Shown: positions 1 through 9,355 of the stretch, piece by piece | Position numbering within the stretch: the stretch's first letter is position 1 | How the letters are laid out: each line of letters opens with the position of its first letter | From: Nitzschia sp. DOCU1 | Lineage: Eukaryota > Bacillariophyta > Bacillariophyceae > Bacillariales > Bacillariaceae | Reading direction: 5' to 3' | DNA: 64,000 nt | Assembly: GCA_951394045.1 (NCBI GenBank) | Contig: OX595996.1 | Span: forward strand, 434,001 to 498,000 | The notes under the pieces: generated by a model | Seen by the model: the letters and a program-made list of their open reading frames with translations, nothing else | Databases searched by the model: none | Told to the model about the DNA's origin: nothing | Program-made: the position numbers and the translations under genes

Positions 1-347
1 GCAGTAACATTTGGCAGTATAGAAGCAGTATCGTAGTCGAATTTAATCAGGTTGCGTTGCTACATAGCATAGTTGCCTTCCTTTTGTGGGGGCGTGCGAA
101 CGCACGGGGTAGTTGAAACGACCCATTCGACCACTACAGTTCGCGCCAAAAGGAAATGGCAGCGCCGGCTCGGTCACCCTCCTTCCATCTGCAATGACAC
201 TCGCAACACCACAACCACGCAGTGCTCATCGATCTGCATATGATGATAGTATGATCGGAGACCTCACACATTACTCTACAACTTCCATCTACTGCTTACT
301 ATCGACACGTATTCTCTCTGTATTGTTGTAGAATATCCACAATCAAT
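1..347. other. Upstream flank of the MHF1-like gene, no gene seen
   Basis: The stretch leads into the histone-fold gene that starts at 348. A 72-codon open frame at 113-331 has no recognisable domain, and I do not call it. The last 40 bases before the start codon are A/T-rich, as expected of a short 5' UTR. Confidence 0.5.
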
Positions 348-1628
348 ATGCAAGAGGACCACGAGTCATTGGATTTGCGGCGAACCTTGCAATTTGACAT
401 TCTTCAAATTTGTTTGCAACAAGATGCTCAGTCCGGCGTGCGAACCACCACACCCGCTGTTCGTGCCTTGTCCGAACTGGTCTTTCATTATCTGAGTCAA
501 GCCATGGCACCCGATCTCATGGCGTTTTCCAATCACACTAACGGTAGGTCTATTTCCACCGACGATGTCGGATTGCTTTTGCGAAAATTGCCCGACAAAT
601 TGGAGCAATTTCAACGACAATTTCCATTGTCGTCCGTGACACCCGTCCAGCGAAAAGGCAAAGCAACAGCAGCTCGAAAACGATCTCGTACTACTGCGAC
701 TAGCAGCAGTAAATTTGTATTCCCTACCCAAGGTCAACAGCGTCAAGCGTGGGAAGCATCATCGTCGTCGTCAGACGAGGACGACCATGTCTCCATGGGA
801 AACAAACGAACGGCCAGCAGTGCTACCAAAGCTCGTCGATCCACAGTCACCAAGGATAATGATGACTCCAGCAACAGCAACAGCAGCAGCAGCAGCAGTA
901 GTAGTAGTTCTGTCGAGAAGAAAAAGACGAAAACAAAAGCACAACCCTCCACTGCTCGACTACAGCAGCCCTGGGAGCGAGCCCGTCAAATACTTGCGGA
1001 AATGTCGCAACTTTCGCCTCCAGAAGGTTACAATTCGGAAAAGGATAATGCCGACGACGACGACCATGCCAACTTGCTTGGCGCTTCTCCGGTTGCCGCC
1101 AGGAAGCAAATGGGTAGAACCAAAACTAATGCTACTACAAAGAGGAGAATGACATTGGACAACGCCTTGTCATTGAGTAGTGATAATGACGACGGCGACG
1201 ACGGCAACGATGAGGAAGATTCTCCAATCCGTCCTTCCAAACAGACAACAAAGAAGAAGAAGAACATGCGAAAACCTGCTGCTGCTACCAAACGCCGTTC
1301 ATTGTTGGAGGATTCGGACGAGGACCAGGAGGACGAACCGACCTTGGCAAGGAGTACTAGCCCTGCTGCGAACCGTGTCCATCACTACTCCACCAGCAAG
1401 AGCATAGCGGCTGTCGGGTCCACCAACCCATTCCATGACGATGATGACGACGACGATTCTATCCCTGGTGGTGGAGGATTTCTTCCACGTGCTTCACCAC
1501 CCGGACGATCAACTGCTCCACCAAAGTCGCAAGTGGCAGAAATCTGTGCCAAACTAGCCGATGCAGACTCGGGACCCGAAGCAGCACCCAGTGACGACGA
1601 CGACGACGAAGCTCAATTTGACTATTGA
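348..1628 (+). CDS. MHF1/CENP-S-like histone-fold protein with long acidic tail
   Basis: The protein has 426 residues in a single exon. Residues about 9-98 match the CENP-S/MHF1 histone fold: an N-terminal helix (LRRTLQFDILQICLQQ), a central SELVFHYLSQ helix, then the signature SISTDDVGLLLRKLP. The family partners CENP-X/MHF2 at kinetochores and in the FANCM DNA-repair complex, so a nuclear chromatin role is inferred. Family members are usually short (about 100-200 residues). Here some 330 extra residues follow, disordered and made of Ser runs (a CAG/TAG trinucleotide tract near 873-909), basic patches and several Asp/Glu blocks, ending in an acidic cluster. The tail resembles a histone-chaperone-like charged tail, which is my inference. 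The start ATG at 348 begins the fold directly. The fold assignment is fairly secure; the function of the tail is unknown. Confidence 0.75.
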   Translation: MQEDHESLDLRRTLQFDILQICLQQDAQSGVRTTTPAVRALSELVFHYLSQAMAPDLMAFSNHTNGRSISTDDVGLLLRKLPDKLEQFQRQFPLSSVTPVQRKGKATAARKRSRTTATSSSKFVFPTQGQQRQAWEASSSSSDEDDHVSMGNKRTASSATKARRSTVTKDNDDSSNSNSSSSSSSSSSVEKKKTKTKAQPSTARLQQPWERARQILAEMSQLSPPEGYNSEKDNADDDDHANLLGASPVAARKQMGRTKTNATTKRRMTLDNALSLSSDNDDGDDGNDEEDSPIRPSKQTTKKKKNMRKPAAATKRRSLLEDSDEDQEDEPTLARSTSPAANRVHHYSTSKSIAAVGSTNPFHDDDDDDDSIPGGGGFLPRASPPGRSTAPPKSQVAEICAKLADADSGPEAAPSDDDDDEAQFDY

Positions 1629-2225
1629 TGCAAGGAATGATTCTCTCGTCTATCGTAGATTTCAAACTTCTTCTAGTGGTGCTATAAGAAGATAAACCAT
1701 CGTACTATATATAGGTCGATAGTTTTACTGTATATTTATCATTCCTTTGGATAGAGGGTGTGAGGTCTTCATGAGTCGTCATGGTGGGTGGAAATGTACT
1801 GGGTAGCTTTCGGCGTTGCCCGTCGTTTCGTTCGTTTACTCCACGTGGAAGCAATGTGTCTGCTGGCGTCCGTGCAGTCATTTTGCTTTGGGTGGTCATC
1901 GACGCGCGCCCGCCAGGATCGCGCTCACGGCGGGAACTTTGCGAGTGCGCCCGACTAATACACTACAAGATCGTTCCATAGCGAAGCCCAAACGGTGGAG
2001 GTAGGCGGTTTGACATGCACAGCAGGTGATCATAACCGCATTCTCACTCTTCCATCTACGATTAGCCGATTCGATTCGACCATTGCAACTTGTTTGTGAA
2101 TCACCGAGCACTGTTTCTTCTAGACTGTTGGCTGCTACAGCTTGCTGTTCGGGGGAGAGGATCGCCATTGGACGTTTGAATTCGAGTTTGTCGAGTCTCT
2201 TTCTTCCATCGCCCATAAAGAAAAC
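1629..2225. other. Intergenic, no gene seen
   Basis: This is the gap between two same-strand genes. Short open frames on both strands show no domain. It holds the 3' flank of the MHF1-like gene and the promoter of the C2-domain gene. Confidence 0.5.
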
Positions 2226-3221
2226 ATGGTGCTGGCCTTCTTTCTACCCGTCGATGGATCCGACGTTTTGACTCTTTGCCGAGTCTATTCTTTCTTTACG
2301 GCCGTGGCCATGTTGATTGGTCGTCCCTTCATCGGGGCAGCCTGTTCCGGTCTGGCCGTGTACATTTTGCAAAACGATAGCTACGACGCCAAAGCACGAA
2401 ACGACGGAGAAATCTTGGACCAGTGGATGCTCTTGTGTATCTTTTCGGCCGTGGCAAGCTTTGGATCGTGGTTCTTTCTCGTGGTTTCCAGTATGCAAAG
2501 TGACGAGTCACAATCCTTCCGAACATACTTTTTGGGATATGCCGTTCAAAAGCTATGGGCGATTGGATTAGGCGTCGTATTGTATCAAGACGTGAGACTC
2601 ATGTGGGCGGATATGGAAATGGAAATGCCTGGCAAACGACGGCGCAGCATTGCGGCCAGCATTCGGGATTCGGTTTCTACACTTGGAAGGAGTAACACTA
2701 GAGGATCAGAAGCTAGTAGAGGATCACAAGGAGGCTCTCTTGCTTCTTCCCTGATGGCACCTCGGAATCGAAAACGACGATCGTCCTTGGCCACAGTCCT
2801 CTATGAACTTCGCATCCGGGTCATTCAAGGAAAGGATTTGGTGGCCAAGGATGCAAAGTACATGTTTGGGAAAAATGTCACGTCCGACCCATATGTCGTG
2901 GTCAAATTTGGGGCCAATCTATTGGGAAAGACGCCGTATGTTACCAAAGATCTCAATCCGACCTGGCCCGATCAACTCTTTCGATTGGCAGTCTTACCAA
3001 AATCATTGGAAATATACAAGGTTGTGGAATGTAATATTTTTGATTATGACAATGTCTCGGCCGACGATGCCATGGGAACCGTCTATATTCCCATTCCACC
3101 ACCCACTCATTTCAATCTCAAAATTTTAAAGTGGTACAAGGTCGAAAAGGGCAAGGGGGAGACATTTTGCCATGACGCCAAGGGAGAATTGTTTGTGGAA
3201 ATTGAAGTTGTAGCGAATTGA
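2226..3221 (+). CDS. Membrane-anchored C2-domain protein
   Basis: The protein has 331 residues from the ATG at 2226, which sits in a good context (aaaacATGg). Open frame continues upstream only without an ATG. The N-terminal half carries about three hydrophobic segments (roughly residues 15-50, 65-88 and 100-125), including the pattern GSWFFLV and KLWAIGLGVVLYQDV. A basic/serine linker follows. A C2 domain fills residues about 191-331: LYELRIRVIQGKDL opens it, then SDPYVVVKFG, LNPTWPDQ and a FDYDNVSADDAMG loop. The Asp residues usually involved in Ca2+ binding are present. C2 domains typically bind phospholipid membranes in a Ca2+-dependent way, so a membrane-tethering or lipid-contact role is inferred. 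The protein at 12770-14005 has the same layout and shares short motifs with it. Confidence 0.75.
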   Translation: MVLAFFLPVDGSDVLTLCRVYSFFTAVAMLIGRPFIGAACSGLAVYILQNDSYDAKARNDGEILDQWMLLCIFSAVASFGSWFFLVVSSMQSDESQSFRTYFLGYAVQKLWAIGLGVVLYQDVRLMWADMEMEMPGKRRRSIAASIRDSVSTLGRSNTRGSEASRGSQGGSLASSLMAPRNRKRRSSLATVLYELRIRVIQGKDLVAKDAKYMFGKNVTSDPYVVVKFGANLLGKTPYVTKDLNPTWPDQLFRLAVLPKSLEIYKVVECNIFDYDNVSADDAMGTVYIPIPPPTHFNLKILKWYKVEKGKGETFCHDAKGELFVEIEVVAN

Positions 3222-3793
3222 ATGGAGGAAATGCACAACAAATTGCAATACTGCATTGTGGGCCTACATATGGCAACAGCAGCCATCAAACGAGAAATAT
3301 TCCTGGGGGATCATGGCGGTTTAGCAACCAACTACGGGTTGCAACCGACCACACAAGAAACTATACTGCCAGTCAATTCTGTGATGAACTGCTCTGGGTA
3401 GCTAGGAGGTGTTGTTCCGCAAAAGTCAAGAAAACTTCATGTTTTGTATGGGATATCCAAATCACGAACCCAGGGGCGCGTCGAAAACGACTTTGGCTTG
3501 GATGTTGCAAAAGTTTACGAGTCGTTGGTTGCTTTATTGGCAAATGGCCGCCACGGTAGAGCTATAATCCAGACATTAACATAATGCTCTGTGAAGGCCA
3601 AGGCTTCAGCAACGTACACGTAGAAGTTCAAACCCCCTTCCAAAAGGCTTCGTAATAGTAGGGATTCGTGATCTACAGTGCTTTACTGTAGCCATCCGGA
3701 GTGCACTAGCACGGTATGCACACAAATAGGTACTACCTCCCGGCACCAGAGCCCCCATATTCCTCGAAAGATGCTCAGCTTGATTGATTCTAC
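3222..3793. other. Intergenic, no gene seen
   Basis: This gap lies between the C2-domain gene and the left edge of the 1478-bp tandem repeat. I find no credible gene or RNA. Confidence 0.45.
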
Positions 3794-3941
3794 TGTGATC
3801 GTACCCTAAAAAAATAAGACCGTACATGAGACCCTGTAGACCTGAGTACAAAGTCTACGTAACCTGCCCAACACACTACGCATCGACACCACATCTCGCG
3901 CAAACGACGCGTCAGTCGGCAGCATCGGAGCGCGGCGGGAC

Positions 3942-4878
3942 ATGTTGCATCGGATTTTCTGTGGAAGAGCCTGGCAACAAGGAGCTCTGGTGATGACAAT
4001 GTTGTGGCAAGTAACAAGATCGTCCCAGGCGTTTCAGGCTCCCCTATCCAGACTATCAAGAATAGCTCAAGTGTCATCTGCTGCTCTACGAGTTTATACG
4101 ACAGACGATCATGCTGTGGACTATGGTTGTGATGCGGCGGCATCCGCCCGAACGGGCGCCAGAATGGCTCTCATCACGCAACGCTGCCTCGATACCATTG
4201 GAGAGCTAAGCTGCAATCCTAGTATTGGAGGCATTGGCAAGAGGCATCTTGTACGTGAGATTGATGCCTTGGATGGACTCATGGGACGAATGGCCGATGA
4301 AGGTGGAATCCACTATCGACTGTTAAATCGACGCAAGGGACCGGCAGTGCGAGGACCAAGAGCTCAAATGGATCGCGATTTGTACAAGGCTGCCATGCAA
4401 AATGAGTTGCGCCAAGTCCCCAATTTGTACCTAGTGGAAGGGAGTGCCCAGGATTTGCTTTTGGACGAATCTGTCGGCAATAAGCAATAACAATCTCGAG
4501 TCCATGGCTCCCATGGAAGCCACCAATCAGGTCCCGGCCCATAATCGTCAGGCTCGCATTCGGGGTGTTGTCGTGCAAAAAGCGGATGGGTCTAGTCAAG
4601 AAATATCCGCTCGAGCCGTTGTTATAACCACAGGAACCTTTCTGAGAGGTGTCCTCATGATTGGCCATGAGCAATACAGCGGCGGGAGGCATTTACGAGA
4701 TTCCGAACAAGTCGAACCACCTTCCGTCGGACTGGCCCAAATGCTAGCAAAGCACAATTTTGCCTTGGGACGCCTCAAGACAGGGACGCCCGCGCAATGT
4801 AGAACTAGAGAAATGGTCAGGGAATATATCATGATTGCTTCTTCCTTTCTGTGCTCTAGTAGTAGAGCAACTCCATAG
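3942..4878 (+). pseudogene. MnmG/GidA (MTO1)-like N-terminal fragment, copy 1, broken
   Basis: MnmG family enzymes are FAD proteins that, with MnmE, modify uridine 34 of certain tRNAs in bacteria and organelles. The motifs [54 protein letters not shown] and [10 protein letters not shown] identify the family. Three defects make it non-functional as it stands. The GGGHAG dinucleotide-binding loop that should precede the GCDAAASA motif is missing. A TAA stops the first frame at about 4488, and the family sequence continues one frame over ([12 protein letters not shown] onward). The gene ends soon after the GTP motif, leaving about half of a normal 600+ residue enzyme. The N-terminus has a hydrophobic stretch followed by SSQAFQAP, a diatom-type plastid presequence motif, so the parent protein probably worked in the plastid. 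An undetected intron at the frame change cannot be excluded. Confidence 0.8.
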
Positions 4879-5097
4879 CCATCGTTAGATTCAGCTTACT
4901 AGTCTAATAGGCAGCTATGATACTATAAAATGGTCGTCCATGAATTCAATGAATGACGACGCTAAATATAGTAGTATTTTACTTTTGCTAAGGTTCAGGG
5001 TTGAGAAGAAGGATGCCGAGCTAACGCATAGTCACAACTCTTCTTTTAGCTACTGGGTCTCATTTTTAGGAGTGTAGCGCTTTTTTCTCGTGGTATT

Positions 5098-5141
5098 AGG
5101 GTCTCATTTCCATCAATATTTATGACTGCAAATGAGACCCT
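5098..5141. repeat. 12-bp perfect inverted repeat (hairpin), unit 1
   Basis: AGGGTCTCATTT at 5098-5109 is matched by its exact reverse complement at 5130-5141, with a 20-base AT-rich loop. It lies in the non-coding tail of the tandem unit, and the same half-site recurs singly nearby (around 5053 and 5252). It could be a 3' hairpin or a remnant of mobile-element ends. An identical copy lies at 6576-6619. Confidence 0.7.
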
Positions 5142-5419
5142 CGTTGCATTTTCATACTCCCGCTCGCCTTATCCTATGGGTCAAATACTCCAATTTTGGA
5201 TGGGGTATGATGACGTAGACTGCGTGGCCGGGCTACCAGAAAATACGATCCCGGTCTCATTTTACCAATAATGTGATCGTACCCTAAAAAAATAAGACCG
5301 TACATGAGACCCTGTAGACCTGAGTACAAAGTCTACGTAACCTGCCCAACACACTACGCATCGACACCACATCTCGCGCAAACGACGCGTCAGTCGGCAG
5401 CATCGGAGCGCGGCGGGAC

Positions 5420-6356
5420 ATGTTGCATCGGATTTTCTGTGGAAGAGCCTGGCAACAAGGAGCTCTGGTGATGACAATGTTGTGGCAAGTAACAAGATCG
5501 TCCCAGGCGTTTCAGGCTCCCCTATCCAGACTATCAAGAATAGCTCAAGTGTCATCTGCTGCTCTACGAGTTTATACGACAGACGATCATGCTGTGGACT
5601 ATGGTTGTGATGCGGCGGCATCCGCCCGAACGGGCGCCAGAATGGCTCTCATCACGCAACGCTGCCTCGATACCATTGGAGAGCTAAGCTGCAATCCTAG
5701 TATTGGAGGCATTGGCAAGAGGCATCTTGTACGTGAGATTGATGCCTTGGATGGACTCATGGGACGAATGGCCGATGAAGGTGGAATCCACTATCGACTG
5801 TTAAATCGACGCAAGGGACCGGCAGTGCGAGGACCAAGAGCTCAAATGGATCGCGATTTGTACAAGGCTGCCATGCAAAATGAGTTGCGCCAAGTCCCCA
5901 ATTTGTACCTAGTGGAAGGGAGTGCCCAGGATTTGCTTTTGGACGAATCTGTCGGCAATAAGCAATAACAATCTCGAGTCCATGGCTCCCATGGAAGCCA
6001 CCAATCAGGTCCCGGCCCATAATCGTCAGGCTCGCATTCGGGGTGTTGTCGTGCAAAAAGCGGATGGGTCTAGTCAAGAAATATCCGCTCGAGCCGTTGT
6101 TATAACCACAGGAACCTTTCTGAGAGGTGTCCTCATGATTGGCCATGAGCAATACAGCGGCGGGAGGCATTTACGAGATTCCGAACAAGTCGAACCACCT
6201 TCCGTCGGACTGGCCCAAATGCTAGCAAAGCACAATTTTGCCTTGGGACGCCTCAAGACAGGGACGCCCGCGCAATGTAGAACTAGAGAAATGGTCAGGG
6301 AATATATCATGATTGCTTCTTCCTTTCTGTGCTCTAGTAGTAGAGCAACTCCATAG
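5420..6356 (+). pseudogene. MnmG/GidA (MTO1)-like N-terminal fragment, copy 2, broken
   Basis: This is an exact duplicate of the fragment at 3942-4878, shifted by 1478 bases. It has the same lost FAD-binding glycine loop, the same in-frame stop (near 5966), the same frame change and the same truncated C-terminus. The damage therefore predates the duplication. Identical defects in both copies argue that neither supplies enzyme. A functional MnmG gene should exist elsewhere in the genome. Confidence 0.8.
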
Positions 6357-6575
6357 CCATCGTTAGATTCAGCTTACTAGTCTAATAGGCAGCTATGATA
6401 CTATAAAATGGTCGTCCATGAATTCAATGAATGACGACGCTAAATATAGTAGTATTTTACTTTTGCTAAGGTTCAGGGTTGAGAAGAAGGATGCCGAGCT
6501 AACGCATAGTCACAACTCTTCTTTTAGCTACTGGGTCTCATTTTTAGGAGTGTAGCGCTTTTTTCTCGTGGTATT

Positions 6576-6619
6576 AGGGTCTCATTTCCATCAATATTTA
6601 TGACTGCAAATGAGACCCT
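6576..6619. repeat. 12-bp perfect inverted repeat (hairpin), unit 2
   Basis: This is the duplicate of the hairpin at 5098-5141, with the same AGGGTCTCATTT arms and 20-base loop. Confidence 0.7.
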
Positions 6620-6749
6620 CGTTGCATTTTCATACTCCCGCTCGCCTTATCCTATGGGTCAAATACTCCAATTTTGGATGGGGTATGATGACGTAGACTG
6701 CGTGGCCGGGCTACCAGAAAATACGATCCCGGTCTCATTTTACCAATAA

Positions 6750-7924
6750 TGTAGGGGTATCTTCTAGCCAATCCACGTTTGCCAAAGCTTCGCCAGTTGT
6801 ACCTGGCACGGAGCAACCCGTAACGCTTTAATAGTTAATCGTATGGGCTTCCCATTCATACGATAGCAATGTACATCACAGGTACGTAGTAGTAGCACGC
6901 GAAATATATAGCAAAATTCGCACCGCCAGCGTTGCGAAAAGGAATAGTACCTCCCGTGGCGTAGTTTATGAAGTGCTCGCCTACCTTGCAACGACGGAAA
7001 AAGGACAGAATAGCAGGTAGTCAGCGGCTGGTCTCCATTTTCCAAGTTCGTACTAACGCAGTCCGCAACATGAGTCAATCCAAATCATCACCGATGAGTC
7101 AGGTCGTTGTGCTCTATAGTCGTGATGAGTTTTTCCGCCCATCGGAGCGAAATTTGCGATTCGGCGGAGCGAATTGTGAGGGGACGACAACTACAACCGA
7201 GTGCGTCGACTGTTTGGCCAGATGGTCCGAAAAGACGTGGTAGGAAAATTATGGCGAATCTTCCATAAGTGTTGTATTCGCACAGGTGCGAACAGGGTTC
7301 GAAGGCTGTGTTGGCAGGACAAGTCAGAATCTCATTTTTCTCTGGCCGAACTTAGTGCGCACGCCGCAAAAAGAATTCTGGGCAACGAGTCAGCGGAGAT
7401 TCTAATTCTCTGCCGTCACAAAAGGCAGGGCATCTGTTTTTCCTCGTTGCTAGCTCAGCTTTCTTTTCCTTCGAGCAGGTACTATTGGAATAGTGTACGC
7501 GGCTTTGTGACGATTTCCGCTATTTCGAAGCAACCAGAAAATCAGGGATGCATCGCGTCGATGCGCAGAAGAACTGTGAAAGACCCAACAAGATTTCTGG
7601 GAAAGAGCCCCGGGCCGCCACCGAGTTGCGACGAGTGAGTCAGCAAATACATCTAGGAGGCAGGTGCATCTATGAAAACTACGCCGAACCGTTCGTCGCC
7701 ATACATTCAGTTAGTTACAAGACTAGAGTTTGCCCGACATGACGATGCTACATCCACAAAATTCGCCTTACTCAGATGAAACACCTGACGCGGCAGAGCT
7801 TGAGATCATCATTCCTCCGCTGCAAAAGATCCAAATTCGATTGTTGGGTCCTCGAAAAAGATTTCACCTAACTGCTCACAAATCCAGAGTTTGAGCTTGT
7901 GAAGATTGTCTAGAAAAAACAAAC
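6750..7924. promoter_or_regulatory. Upstream region of psbA copy 1
   Basis: There is no convincing gene here; short open frames lack domains. From about 7440 onward the sequence is alignable, with indels, to the region upstream of the second psbA gene (from about 10090), so the promoter was duplicated with the gene. The closest match is the last 180 bases, including an almost identical 5' leader that ends in a run of A residues before the ATG. The heptamer TGAGTCA, a classic bZIP/AP-1 type site, occurs at 7071, 7095 and 7636. A site at an equivalent distance (10285) precedes copy 2. A light- or stress-responsive bZIP input is a guess from the motif alone. Confidence 0.5.
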
Positions 7925-9355
7925 ATGAAGTTTTCTCTTTCCATCGTCGTTGCCCTTTTGGCTTCTACCAGCAACGCCTTCACCATGCCGAAGGCTGCCT
8001 TCACAAGCCAACGCACTGGTGCGTCGTCCCTCAAGTTCGTGCCCACCGATCTCTCCACTGAGAGCTCCATCGAGTCCAAGTTGGGAGCTAGCAGCCTTTC
8101 CCCCTTGGATATCCAGAAGAAGGGCGAAGTCGCTGATCTTGCTTCCACTTGGGAACGCTTCTCCAACTGGATCACCAGCACCGACAACCGTCTCTACATT
8201 GGTTGGTTCGGTACGCTCATGTTCCCGACTCTCTTGGCTGCCGCTACCTGCTTCATCACTGCATTCATCGCGGCTCCTCGTAAGTAGCTTTCGGCCGCCT
8301 TTCACCAACGTTGGCCAAGGGATTTCTCTGACATTTGTCGAATTTGGTTTTGCATTTCACAGCTGTTGATATCGATGGTATCCGCGAGCCAGTTGCCGGA
8401 TCCTTGCTTTACGGAAACAACATCATCTCCGGTGCTGTCGTTCCTTCTTCCAACGCCATCGGCATGCACTTCTACCCCATCTGGGAAGCTGCTTCCATGG
8501 ACGAGTGGTTGTACAACGGAGGTCCCTACCAGCTCATCGTTCTCCACTTCCTTCTTGGTGTTGCCAGCTACATGGGACGTGAGTGGGAACTCTCCTACCG
8601 TCTCGGTATGCGCCCCTGGATCTTTGTTGCCTTCTCTGCCCCCGTCGCTGCCGCCACCGCTGTCTTCTTGACCTACCCCATCGGACAAGGATCGTTCTCG
8701 GACGGCATGCCTCTTGGTATCTCTGGAACTTTTAACTTCATGCTTGTGTTCCAGGCCGAGCACAACATCTTGATGCACCCCTTCCACATGGCCGGTGTTG
8801 CTGGAGTCTTCGGTGCTTCTCTCTTCTCTGCCATGCACGGATCTTTGGTCACCTCCTCCTTGATCCGCGAGACCACCGAAAACGAGTCCACCAACGCTGG
8901 GTACAAGTTCGGACAGGAGGAAGAGACCTACAACATTGTTGCCGCCCACGGATATTTCGGTCGCCTCATCTTCCAATACGCTTCGTTCAACAACTCGCGT
9001 GCTCTCCACTTCTTCCTTGCCTTGTGGCCCGTCCTCGGCATTTGGATGACCGCCATGGGAGTCTCCACCATGGCTTTCAACCTCAACGGATTCAACTTCG
9101 TAAGTACCCCGCTTGCTATTTCAAACAATCTTCCGCCGACGGAGTAGCATCTCACACACAGCGTTTTCTCTCCCACAGAACCAAGCTGTTATTGACTCCG
9201 AAGGCCGTGTTATCAACACTTGGGCTGATATTATCAACCGCGCTGACTTGGGTATGGAGGTGATGCACGAGCGCAATGCCCACAACTTCCCCTTGGATTT
9301 GGCATCTGGTGAAATCATGCCCGTTGCCATGGAAGCTCCCTCTATCCTGGCTTAA
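7925..9355 (+). CDS. psbA: Nuclear-encoded photosystem II D1 protein (psbA), copy 1, three exons
   Basis: Exons are 7925-8279, 8363-9099 and 9179-9355. The introns (83 and 79 bp) are GTAAG...CAG. The spliced product has 422 residues. D1 is the PSII reaction-centre subunit that holds half of P680, tyrosine YZ, pheophytin, the QB site and most Mn4CaO5 ligands. Residues 1-18 are a signal peptide ending SNA, then FTMPKAAF, the diatom-type plastid presequence. The D1 body aligns without gaps at an offset of 62 from W14 on: D61, Y161, D170, E189, H190, H198, H215, H252, S264, H272, H332, E333, H337, D342 and A344 are all present, followed by a 16-residue extension. Codons are strongly C-ending, unlike plastid DNA. 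Unusual body residues include T160, A208, L277, L281, M285 and M288. I know of no natural nuclear psbA. A plastid-to-nucleus transfer is inferred; expression is not shown by sequence. Confidence 0.93.

Larger units (their letters stand above)
3794..6749. repeat. Two perfect head-to-tail copies of a 1478-bp unit
   Basis: Unit 1 spans 3794-5271 and unit 2 spans 5272-6749. Every landmark I compared recurs exactly 1478 bases later, and the encoded reading frames are identical, so the duplication is very recent or an assembly artefact. The trinucleotide TGT that opens each unit also follows the second unit (6750-6752). Each unit holds a broken MnmG-like gene followed by about 390 bp of AT-rich non-coding DNA. 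That non-coding part carries several copies of a GGTCTCATTT motif in both orientations. The outer ends carry related sequences facing each other (AAATAAGACCG near the left end, CGGTCTCATTTT near the right end), which hints at a mobile or amplifiable unit. I see no transposase. Confidence 0.9.

Noticed and set aside
715..1152. 145-codon frame overlapping the MHF1-like gene in another phase
   Set aside because: Thr/Ala/Val runs are the frame-shifted reading of the Ser/Asp trinucleotide tract; no domain.
7201..7638. 145-codon frame upstream of psbA copy 1
   Set aside because: Composition is non-coding in style, and the equivalent duplicated region upstream of copy 2 has no matching open frame.
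8302..9009. Long open frame (235 codons) antisense to psbA exon 2, and its duplicate at 10960-11667
   Set aside because: It mirrors the strong codon bias of psbA on the other strand, has no domain and is duplicated only because psbA is. Treated as a shadow.
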